From Mesostigma viride (taxonomy: Eukaryota; Streptophyta; Mesostigmatophyceae; Mesostigmatales; Mesostigmataceae), in assembly GCA_009746045.1 (NCBI GenBank), contig RPFO01000584.1, forward strand, positions 222,501 through 284,500: a stretch of DNA of 62,000 nucleotides, given 5' to 3'. Position numbers and translations under genes: made by a program. The notes below the pieces were generated by a model. The model ran no database searches. It saw only the letters and a list, made by a program, of their open reading frames with translations, and was not told the DNA's origin. This document shows positions 40,701 to 48,858 of the stretch, piece by piece (the stretch's first letter is position 1; every line of letters starts with the position of its first letter).

Positions 40701-41487
40701 CTTGAACGGTATTCTTTTTGTCCTAACTATTTGATGACAGGACGTCGAGTCCGGCCGACGCGCGGAGGTGGAGGAGGTGCCTGGCATCAAGAAGGCGCAT
40801 TGGTGGCGACTGGACAAGTCCGACCCTGGCCTTTTGATGATTAGGCGCTATTCCTGCTACTGTCCGCCCTGTTTGGCTGGGCGGTTTGAGGGATGTCTAA
40901 GCGAGTGGTCGTTTATCATCGAGTTCAATGATGCAGGAAGCTCGATGAAAACTGTCCGTTTGCTGCCACCGAGCCAGCCCAACCCTCCGGTTCGCATGGT
41001 GACGCGGGGGGAGCAGCTGAAGGACAAGCGGGAGGCGATGGGCCGGCAGATGAGACTCCACGACTATGTGGCAGTTCCATCGGACAAGGACACGGATCAC
41101 GATCCCATCCACCCGTTCTGGTTGGCTGAGGTTGTAAGCGAAGCCGGGCCGATCGTGTTAGACGAGAACTTCGAGAGGTGGGTCGAGGGCCGGAACGGAC
41201 GGGAGAAGGAGCTGTTCCTCGCCGGGAACGGCATTCTTCCCGTTCGGATTTGGAAGCGGGATAAGCATGACCCCCTGCATTTCACGCTCAACGTTGAGGA
41301 TTGGCCACCGTCACGCCAGCCCGAGCTTGTGAATTGCTATCTCTGCGTCGCTCCGGCTCTCCGGCTAGAAGCACGCGTGCGCAGCGACGGAATGTGTGCC
41401 GACATCAGGATGAGCAAGGAGCTCGACAAGTGGCTTACTGCGCTGGTGATCAAGGATGAAGCCCCGGAGGGGCCGGCACCGACTTAA
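37762..41487 (+). CDS. Element X transposase, DDE-type, three exons
   Basis: Exons: 37762 to 39321 (or 39327), 39482-40256 and 40741-41487; introns are GT-AG and phase 0, and the second has TCCTAAC near its end. Exon 1 has a basic N-terminus and Cys/His clusters (FCKYAPDCIKG, LCACEKH, then CKCGAECAGC) that should bind zinc and DNA. Exon 2 has the putative catalytic core: VHGDWAENY (Asp), MCSDNCAVQFKSRY (Asp) and HGKGEVDGQGAK. Exon 3 has another Cys cluster (RRYSCYCPPCLAGRFEGC). The DWAENY/SDN-QFK/HGKG-DG pattern is one I associate with poorly characterised transposase-like proteins in animals and algae; the family name is uncertain. One frame break at about 39575-39590 would be fixed by a one-base deletion or two-base insertion. 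Palindromes sit just before the ATG and in both introns. Confidence 0.75.
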
Positions 41488-41774
41488 ACAAGAAATTGGG
41501 GTCTCGCTGCGGGTAGACGACGCCCTAGTTTCGGCTCGTATTATATCTTTAGAGTGGGGCTTCAGTAGGGTGTAAAAAGGTGGCCGCATATATTGTATAT
41601 ATTTTTCGAGATCTTTCTGTGGTCAAGTTTAAGGGTAGTTGATAATTTTTTGCGGCCTTCAATTAACAGTTATTTTTTACTGCAACATAATTTTATGCTG
41701 TATATTTAAATAATGATAAGGATTTCGATATTTTTTTGCACAATCTATTCGACATTTGTTTCTGCATGTCGAGA

Positions 41775-41987
41775 ATTTATTGCTCCACCCCCACAAAAAA
41801 AATCGTTCCGGAACTGTTCGAAGCGAATAGCACTGACAGGATTCGAACCCGGGTCCACATTAATGTTCGGAGTGAGGTAGGCCAGCCATCATGTTCCGCA
41901 CTCAAATCTGGCTCGGGTCCGATCCCTTCCATTGCTCTTCGCTTCGAACAGCTCCGGAACAAGTTTTGTGGGGTTGGAGCAATAAAT
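41775..41987. repeat. MITE-like inverted-repeat unit with a tRNA T-arm-like core
   Basis: The arms at 41775-41830 and 41935-41987 are inverted copies (ATTTATTGCTCC, CCCCACAAAA, GTTCCGGA, CTGTTCGAAGCGAA) with a few mismatches. Between them, on the minus strand, is GACCCGGGTTCGAATCC, which looks like a tRNA T-arm, but I could not fold a whole tRNA around it. No clear target duplication was found. It lies between the transposase gene and the small ORF. Confidence 0.6.
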
Positions 41988-42307
41988 ACTTATTTGCCGG
42001 GCGCAGTTGTCATTCCGCCTAGTACAATTGCGTCACTAGTACAATTTTTGTCTGGGTACGGTACGAACCAATAACGCAATATTTAGTATCTAATCGCCGC
42101 TGCTCTTGCTGAATTTTATCCGGAAGCTGAAAAAGGTGTCCGGTGAAGCGAATACTAGTGACTGGTGGTCGTGCCCTTCCATTACTCCTTATCGACAAAT
42201 TTTGGGTTCTACCTGCAGTTATAACCCTTGCGCGTCTGGCTGTCGGGGTCACCAATTTCCTGTCGATTGCAAGCAGCCAACCTTGCCGAAATTTAACACT
42301 GTCACAA

Positions 42308-42745
42308 ATGGAGCAGAGCAATATTTTCGGTTCTCAGCATACCTATGTGATGGTCGACAAAAATGAGCACGCTGCAAACATCAGAATTGATGTAGAGTTG
42401 CTCGGACCTTCTGCACAGTGGGGTGCAGGTGTCATTGCGTTCGGCAATGGCATGATCGATCTGGTGCCACCCGATTCAGATTTGAACCCTGCTTACCAAT
42501 GCGTGCCTGACAATCAGGCGAGAGTGGTGGTGGAGAGCACGGAAATTCCGGGCTCTCCCAATGTATCAATGATGCGCCTGAGGGCCGAGGCCCAGCAGGA
42601 GTTCCTGGCTGCTGCGGAGAACGGCGGGGCCAAGTGGAACACCAAAATGTATACAGGCGAGCCTCCCAACTACAGGGGAGACCAGTACCAGGGAGTGTAC
42701 TCCTTCGGCGATTTTGACATCGACGGATGGGGCACCTTTTTCTAG
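42308..42745 (+). CDS. Small unrecognised ORF near element X right end
   Basis: From ATG at 42308 the frame encodes 145 residues ending in an acidic/aromatic tail (FGDFDIDGWGTFF). The frame is open further upstream to about 42143, and a palindrome (about 42204) lies in that upstream part, so a spliced 5' exon is possible. No membrane segment or known motif is visible. It is transcribed in the same direction as the transposase and lies 452 bp from the right end of element X, which suggests that it belongs to the element. Function unknown. Confidence 0.5.
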   Translation: MEQSNIFGSQHTYVMVDKNEHAANIRIDVELLGPSAQWGAGVIAFGNGMIDLVPPDSDLNPAYQCVPDNQARVVVESTEIPGSPNVSMMRLRAEAQQEFLAAAENGGAKWNTKMYTGEPPNYRGDQYQGVYSFGDFDIDGWGTFF

Positions 42746-43126
42746 GCGCAATGCCTAAGTTGTCAAATACTCGACAATGTCAATGTCAAAATTCGAATGA
42801 TAAAATTACGGACATGTGCACATATATGTACTGATTCAATAAAAAATTTCGGCAATTTTGTTCCCGGCATTGATAATCAAAAGCTGCTAGCAAGCCAAGG
42901 ACTTCAAAAGTGGCAATAGATCGATGTAGGTCGTCGATAAACTTGTCTAGTCGTCATATTTCGGTCGCAAAATTCGTGCGTGGCCTGCAGGCATCGGACA
43001 AAGTGCACGCAACAGCAGGAGTCGGTTGAGTTCGAAGCACGGCAGACAAAAAATTTCGGCGCAAAGTCCGTCCGGCGAAAAATTCGCTCGGCTGCCAAAT
43101 TTTCGGCAAGAATTTCGGCGCAATGT

Positions 43127-43197
43127 CCGGTTTTTGGACGATTGAAATTAGCGTTTTTTTCTTGCAAAAATCTACCCCATTCCGCGTGGGACCACCC
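43127..43197 (-). repeat. Element X right terminal inverted repeat
   Basis: Read on the minus strand from 43197 it repeats the left end for 24 bases and again for about 32 after a short length difference. Just inside are two direct copies of AATTTCGGCGCAAWGTCCG (43052-43070 and 43111-43129), possible subterminal transposase sites. The right flank is CCAC. Confidence 0.92.
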
Positions 43198-43201
43198 CCA
43201 C

Positions 43202-44346
43202 CCTTACCCTGCTGACCACCAGCTTGCTGGCCCCCAACCCCTCCTTGGGAACCTGCACCCTTGCCACCCTGAGCCCCTTGCCTCTGGCGCCTGAAGCGCT
43301 TACGCTTGTTGGGCCTTGCCCCATCACGGGCTGGGTACCCGGGGACATCACCTTGGCCCTGCACAGCGGAGGTGGCATTGCTGCCATGGGACTGGATAGC
43401 CTTGCAGGCAGGATCTGGCTTCCTTATGCTGAGGATTACAAGCTCCAGAGCACGCAAGGAGCCATCAGTCTGGTTAAGAAACATGCGGGCACCGTTCCTC
43501 CCATCCACACTCAAACCCATACCGTCCAGGAAATAGTCTGCCAAGGCCCTATCTGTGACCAGGAAGCCATACTTGGCCCCCTTGTCCCTGATACGGTTGA
43601 GCCTAGCCCATTCCTCTGCCACAGGACCCACTATCTCAAAGGTGTCATACTGATGTTTATAATAGTTGGTGAGGTTGAGAACCTTGTCAGAGAACTCCTC
43701 CCTCAATCCATCCAGGAACTGTGCCCAGGTTAGCTTATCCTTGACAGCAGTCCTAGCCTTCTCCCTGACACGCTCTGATGATCGAGTCCCTGTTGCACGT
43801 GCTCGAGTGAAACACTTGCACTTAAGGTTGACAGTGGGGTCCACGGAGAACACAACAAGCTCCATGTCCTCTATAGCCACTTGTCCAAAGCTTCCTGTGC
43901 TAGTGGTGGGTTAAGAGGCTTTTGTCCATTCATAACAGTGACAGCACTCATGTGAGGCCTCGACCCTGGCAGCGCCTTCACTGGCTCCACCACAGCGGGT
44001 GTCACAACAACAGCACCACTTGGGCCAGCAGGCACAGGGGAGAGCACATCCACATGAAGCCTCTTACCATTGCCGTCAGCGGAGGGGTCCCTCTTACGCT
44101 TCTCCACGGCTGGTTGCCCATTCGCCACCGTTATTGCATCAGATGGCCCTGTCGCCCGCACCTTGCGCGCCTCCTCCACCGAGTCTTCGTGTCGCCTCTT
44201 GCTCCCTGGCCGCTTTCCCCCATCGCCGTCGCTGGCTGGGATCGCCTCTCCCACCAGCGCCTCCTTGTCCTTCCTAGGCTCCTGGCTCTCCCCAGCCGGT
44301 GCCACCGCCTCGCCCTTGTCGCCGTCGCCCGGTTTGCCACGAGGCA
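43202..44346 (-). pseudogene. Copia-2 gag, N-terminal half
   Basis: The ATG at 44344-44346 opens a frame beginning MPRGKPGDGDKGEAV and running through a charged, low-complexity N-terminus to DKWL and a stop at 43871. The next frame continues with VAIEDMELVVFSVDP and a capsid-like region (WAQFLDGLREEF, then NLTNYYKHQYDTF and RALADYFLDGMG), so one base has been lost or gained near 43880. It then reaches a Gly/Gln/Lys-rich linker that runs to the element X junction. The gag is therefore broken twice: by this frameshift and by element X. The other half, with the zinc knuckle, is at 13403-13616. Confidence 0.82.
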
Positions 44347-44400
44347 TTATATACAAGTGGGGACACAACAATAAAGGCGAAGGAAAAAGGAAGAACTGAC

Positions 44401-45606
44401 TCAAGCACTGGCGTCGCTGGGGGATGCCGTGGGCACCGTCCCAGCTACTGACTCAGCACCTGCTTGGTTCGCTGCCTCCAGCTCTCGCTCTTGAGCAGTG
44501 GCTGCGATGGGCGTCTCTGGCCGCTCCTCGTCGCTGCCAGCGGCGTCCTCCCCGTCGGCGTACGGTCCTAGCACTCTGCTAACGGGTCGCCCGTCTGCAG
44601 ATTTCTCCACTGGGATCCGGGGCTCGCTCCCACTCTGGCGATCCCACTCAAGGTTCTTCACCCACCGCGTCCCACCACCCCGCTTGTTGTTGCAGGCCCC
44701 ACGACCACCGTAGTCGTGTTCGGGCTCTTGCGGGACGTGCAGCTCAGCACGACGTCGTGCAGCGTACCCTTCTACGGTGCCGTCGCCTTCGTCTATCTGC
44801 TGAGATGAACGTTCGATGATCCCCTCTGGCTGATCAACGAATTGGTAATGGAAGTCTTCTGGCGTTACCTCCCGACCCGTGATGACCTCGACCACTGGAT
44901 CGTGTGCTTCTGGTTCCGCCACCCGCGGTGTGTCAAGTGTTGACCAAATCCCAAATGGTCGTGTGGTTATTACCCACCGATCTGCGTTGCCCCGTGACTC
45001 CTGCAAAAGAATGTTCACGAGGTGTTCGCACGTTTGAGAAACCACCTCTGCCGACGACCAGGGGTTGTCGACTTCGCGCGCCTGCGCTTGCCTGATCACG
45101 TCCGGGACTTCAACTCCCGCGCCCAGCACAGAAGTTGCCACCTGATGGTTGAACAGTCGCGCTGCTCCCAGTCCAATGGCCACTATCTGGCCCAGTGCCT
45201 CCCGCGCCAAATCCAGCTGCGACACGGTCACGTGCCCGCCCTGGTGAGCCACCTCCAGACCGTAAATCGTCGAGGACAGCTCGTCCCTTAGCGACACAAA
45301 CTTTTCGACGGCCTCTCGCGATAATTCGCCGGGAGCTGTCGAAGCCTCAATCTGCATCACAATGGGGTCGCTCGCCGCCGGCCCTGCTGCAGTTCCACAA
45401 ACTGCCACCCAACCTTTCTTCGCCAGCCCCCTTGCCAGGTACGCCGCCTGGACGAAGGTTGATGCGGTGCTCGGATGAGCGTAGGGATGAAAAGGTCGTG
45501 TTCGCTCCGGGGCTCCTACCCGAAGCTGCGGCTGCGAGCTTTGGCTTTGCGAAGGCTCAATGGCCTGTTCCCTCGGCACGTTGGACATGAAGATGTAAGG
45601 AGACAA
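44401..45606 (-). CDS. Copia-2 extra 5' ORF, unknown function
   Basis: This is a 401-codon frame upstream of gag, ending about 55 bp before the gag ATG. It has a Ser/Gln/Pro-rich start, a largely helical-looking middle (LARGLAKKGWVAVCG, REAVEKFVSLRDEL, REALGQIVAIGLGAARLFNHQ) and an acidic, Ala/Glu-rich tail (SDEERPETPIAATAQ). I recognise no domain. Copia elements usually have a single gag-pol ORF, so a separate leading ORF is unusual. It could be an accessory protein, the first part of a bipartite gag, or captured host coding sequence. The AT-poor codon use resembles that of gag. Confidence 0.55.
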   Translation of the reverse strand: MSPYIFMSNVPREQAIEPSQSQSSQPQLRVGAPERTRPFHPYAHPSTASTFVQAAYLARGLAKKGWVAVCGTAAGPAASDPIVMQIEASTAPGELSREAVEKFVSLRDELSSTIYGLEVAHQGGHVTVSQLDLAREALGQIVAIGLGAARLFNHQVATSVLGAGVEVPDVIRQAQAREVDNPWSSAEVVSQTCEHLVNILLQESRGNADRWVITTRPFGIWSTLDTPRVAEPEAHDPVVEVITGREVTPEDFHYQFVDQPEGIIERSSQQIDEGDGTVEGYAARRRAELHVPQEPEHDYGGRGACNNKRGGGTRWVKNLEWDRQSGSEPRIPVEKSADGRPVSRVLGPYADGEDAAGSDEERPETPIAATAQERELEAANQAGAESVAGTVPTASPSDASA

Positions 45607-45721
45607 TAATACGAGTTAGAAAGAGCTCCCAACGTATGTGAGCTCTTGGTCTTTCACAGCGCGTCTTAGCCAATGTTGCAAGGCAGCAACCTTAAATCTG
45701 TTCACCAGGCCACGACCATGG

Positions 45722-46264
45722 TGGGCACTTCCACGACCAAGGCAGTGGCCCCCACGGTTCGTGCTTTCCGAGATAGCTGGTCATCCCCCATGACCAAGCT
45801 ATATCCTTTGTGTTGTTCCTCGTTCCCATCGGCGTGACGAGGCACGTGCAGGCGTGCAAGCAAATCCTCAACGTCCACTGGCATCAGTGCAGAGCCAGGA
45901 CGAACTGGATTTGCCTAGACTCTGCAACCTAGGAAGTACAGGACCTGTCACAAGCCTGCAAGGCCTAGTATCCTTGCAGCCCTGTGCCAGCTCCAGTACC
46001 CCACCAGTCACAGGCTGCTGCTCCTCCTGGACTACGTGGACCACAGTCACGTGATAGACAGGCTAGGCCTGTGCAGGGTCGTCCTGCCACGTGTCCTGTC
46101 CACTGTATACCAGAGGACTGCACCCTAGTCGGCCACGGATGGCTAGGACTTCGGGACTTGATATCTTCCTCGTCCCTTGTCTGTTTCAGGCGGTCAGCAC
46201 GGCGTTGGAAAGGTCTTTCCAAACTGCATCCACTTAGCATATTGGTTGCCCAAAATGCTAACTC
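45722..46264 (-). repeat. Copia-2 5' LTR (candidate)
   Basis: This is the second copy of the 538-bp repeat at 6951-7488, placed 116 bp upstream of the leading ORF on the minus strand. Its outer end (46264) abuts the LINE sequence. Relative to the other copy it seems to lack the first two bases predicted from the polypurine tract, as if the LINE junction clipped it. Both copies contain the same short open frames, which I consider incidental. Confidence 0.65.
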
Positions 46265-48421
46265 TGACAGGCTCGCAAACAGGGCAAGGACATGTGGTAC
46301 CACCTCGACCGGCTCGGCGGCCGGCGGCAGCGCACCCCGGTGGAGCACACCGGGGGGACGGCACGGCGCCGGTCAGCCTTGACCGCTGGTTGGCGGCCAC
46401 AATGTTTCCTTGACCGGTGGGGCTCGCGCCCCCCCCCCGCCGCTTCACCCCGAGACGGCCGCCCGCCTCGGGGTCGCCGGACCCCCGCCGCCGCCAGCGC
46501 CCCCCTCCTCGGCAGCGGACTACCAAGTCCCCGCCTTGCAGGAGGGCTGCCTTGCCACCGACGACGTCGTCCCCCCCTTCACTTTGAAGGAATTGGACGG
46601 CGCCCTTGCTCGCCTGCGGTACGATGCGGCGGTCGGTGCCGACCACCTTTCTGCTGAGCTGCTGAAGACCCCTGATCCGGCGGTTAGGGATCTTCTGCTG
46701 GCGTTCTGCAACCGTGTCCTGCTCTCTGACGAGCCTCCGCCTGCTGAGTGGCAGACGGCCATCCGCGTCATGCTGTACACAAGAAGGGCTCTGCTGCTGA
46801 CCCCGGTAACTACCGGGGTGTCTGCCTCCAGAGCGCCGCGCTGAAGGTCTTCATGCGTATGATGCTGCACAGGCTGCGCGCCGCGCTGGACCCACACCTG
46901 GGTGAGTCTCAGATGGGTTTCCGTCGTGGTCGTAACACTGTCATGGCTGTGTTTGTCGCGCGCCGGTTGATGGAGGAGGTGCGTCGCCTTCCCCCTGACA
47001 GTTTGCCGCTGGTCTTCATTTTTGTTGACTATATCAAGGCCTTTGACACGGTTCTCTGGGAGGCTCTTTGGGCCATCCTAGCTCTGGATCGGGTACCACC
47101 TGCGTTTATTGCTGCCATTCGCCGACTGTATGAGGGCTCGAACAGGCAGTAGTGCGGACTGCGGAAGGCACCACCCCACCATTCCCCCTTCACCACGGGG
47201 TGTGGCAAGGTTGTGTCCTGTCCCCATACCTGTTCATTATTGTCGTGGATCACGTCATGCGCCGGGCACGTGCACGCTTTACTGCTCTTAAGGGGTTCGA
47301 GCCAGGCTTGAACATCCTTAACGAGAAAGAGCACGGCGGGGTTCGACCTGGTTACCGCCTGGCCGACCTGATTTATGCGGATGACACCACCCTCATCGCG
47401 AGCCCCGAGCACATTCAGACCTGGCTGGACTGTCTGGGCCTGGAGGCGCGGGCGGTGGGGTTGGAGATTAGTGTCAAAACTGAGGCGATGGTGATTGGGG
47501 CCTCCAGTACACCACCGCTGCCGCGCCTGCTCGACGGGACAGAGGTCCCGTTCCGCGATCGCTTCAAACTGTTGGGGAGTTGGCAAACTGACTGCAGACG
47601 ATGTGGACACCCGCATCGGCCTGGCCTGGGCCAGGCTCCGTTCGCTCAACACCTACTGGCGCTCGAAGGGCCTGGGCGAGCACCGCAAGCGCATGCTCTT
47701 CAAGGTCCTCGTCCTCACGGTGCTCACGTATGGCGCCGAGGCGTGGACAATCACACCCACACTGGCAGCTAGGCTCAACGGCACGGTTTACAGGATGCTC
47801 CGACAGGTCCTTAACGTAGGGTTTTCCGAGCGCCCGTCATCAGAGTCTTTGTATCATGGTATGCCTCGTATTTCGGACGAGATTAGGCAGCGTAGGATAG
47901 CATTTGTAGGACACCTTAATTGCTCGCACTAGCCAGGTCGACACCGCCCTTGGTCTGGCCGGCCCCCAGCGGCTTGGCCAGCCAGGACGACACATTCTGA
48001 CCTGGCCTGGCCCCAAGGGCATTCCCAAAAGGGTAGGGAAACCTGTCACGAACTACATCCAGATGTTGCTGGACGACCGGCCTACTGTAGTGGTACGTCC
48101 CAGCCCAGTTTGAGAACCGCATCCACTCTCTCTCCCGTCTTTGGACTGCCATGCAGGACAAGACGCGGTGGCAGAAGATTGTCAAGGCTCACACGCCCGA
48201 CACTGTGTGCAAGCCCCCTCCCCCCAAGAGGAGGAGGCATTTTGACGAGTTGGGCAGTTAGGATTTTTCTAGACTAGGTAGCTTAGAGTTAGGATAGTTC
48301 GATTACGCAGCTTCCTCCACCCCACCTAAGTATCCATCATGGAATATGTGCTACATGATCTCCCAAAGGAGGCATGTTATAATTTAATTTAATTTAATTT
48401 TTAATTAATTAATTAATTAAT
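46265..48421 (+). mobile_element. Decayed non-LTR retrotransposon (LINE), 5'-truncated
   Basis: An RT-bearing segment without an endonuclease domain starts directly beside the Copia-2 5' LTR and ends in a tail of AATTTAATTT and TTAA repeats (48376-48421), as expected for a 5'-truncated LINE copy. About 110 bp separate the coding end (48261) from the tail. Confidence 0.75.
46410..48261 (+). pseudogene. LINE reverse transcriptase ORF, several frameshifts
   Basis: Fragments in three phases make one RT: GADHLSAELLK, GNYRGVCLQSAALK, MGFRRGRNTVMAVF, FVDYIKAFDTVLW (first catalytic Asp), then after a stop HHGVWQGCVLSPYLF and LIYADDTTLI (paired Asp), then after another break the thumb-like region (LRSLNTYWRSKGLGEHRKRML and TYGAEAWTI). 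A Lys/Arg-rich end (PPPPKRRRHFDELGS) and stop lie at 48261. Frame changes fall near 46780, 47150, 47580 and 47930. It would have primed reverse transcription at a nicked target; this copy is inactive. Confidence 0.8.
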
Positions 48422-48858
48422 GCTGCTGCTTAGGAAGACCTCGTGAATTTCCTTAAACACAACTGCCTATAAGCAAAAGAATTTTCACAGAAGCGTGGAA
48501 ACTAAAAGCATGACACCTTCCTGACAGGTTGTCGGCCACGCGCTGCAGCAAGCCAGACAAACTTGCTAAAAACCATCCACGAATCTAATGATGCACCGCC
48601 AGGACCCGCAACTTCATGGAAGCACCTGGCCAGAAAGAAGGCAAAAAGCTTACGTTCAACGAGCTAAGAAAGCAGGAAAACGCTAGCTAAAGACCTTTTA
48701 TACAAGAACGTACCATAACGTGCATTTTTTGGTGCCCAGGCGCACAAGAAAGGCCAGCCTTTCATGGAGAGGTCGGGTGCACATCGCGCAGGCCTAATGT
48801 TATCTTACCGCAAATGATGGGAAAGGTAAAGATAGCATCGGGAATTTTTACGGGTTTA
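48422..48858. other. No feature recognised
   Basis: This is unique-looking sequence between the LINE tail and the split-repeat element. I see no open frame, RNA or repeat that I can support. Confidence 0.4.

Larger units (their letters stand above)
27894..42228. repeat. Element X private palindrome family (about 31 copies)
   Basis: The consensus is the half-site GGGTCTCGCTG followed by its complement CAGCGAGACCC, usually inside A/T-rich sequence. Variants replace CGCTG by AGCTG, ACCCG or TCTCTG, and GCGAG by GCTAG or GCTAT. Clear copies start near 27894, 27979, 28049, 29402, 30050, 30502, 31858, 33261, 33328, 33438, 33546, 33653, 33703, 36683, 37099, 37488, 37541, 37630, 37724, 39384, 40330, 40416, 40495, 40574, 40647, 41498 and 42204. 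They lie in introns of the long gene (three in the intron 28091-27838), in both transposase introns, and between genes. I saw none outside element X and none in exons. Confidence 0.88.
13621..43197. mobile_element. Element X: giant cargo-bearing TIR DNA transposon
   Basis: The ends are identical inverted sequences starting GGGTGGTCCCACGCGGAATG, flanked by the direct 4-bp duplication CCAC (13617-13620 and 43198-43201). Excision with one CCAC restores the host gag reading frame without a gap. The element is 29,577 bp, or about 18.8 kb without the nested Gypsy insertion. It encodes a DDE-type transposase, a very long spliced gene and a small ORF. Coding sequence runs to within about 300 bp of the left end and 450 bp of the right end. 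It also holds an inverted satellite and a private palindrome family. A 4-bp duplication is found in Sola1, Chapaev, Ginger and some Academ elements; I cannot assign it to any of these. Confidence 0.9.
6951..46264 (-). mobile_element. Copia-2, LTR retrotransposon split by element X
   Basis: Reading the minus strand from 46264: 5' LTR, an extra 401-codon ORF, gag N-terminal half, [element X], gag zinc-knuckle half, integrase plus protease-like ORF, RT/RNase H ORF, about 2.3 kb of 3' UTR, polypurine tract and 3' LTR. Without element X and one CCAC it is about 9.7 kb. The gag reading frame is continuous across the X excision point (GKGG followed by QGQGKG), which shows that the two groups of Copia coding sequence 30 kb apart are one element. 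The LTRs are about 99% identical, so it is fairly young. Confidence 0.8.

Noticed and set aside
43202-45606. A separate Copia element distinct from the one at 9831-13616
   Set aside because: The gag halves join in frame across the element X excision point and the candidate LTRs bracket both parts, so it is one element.
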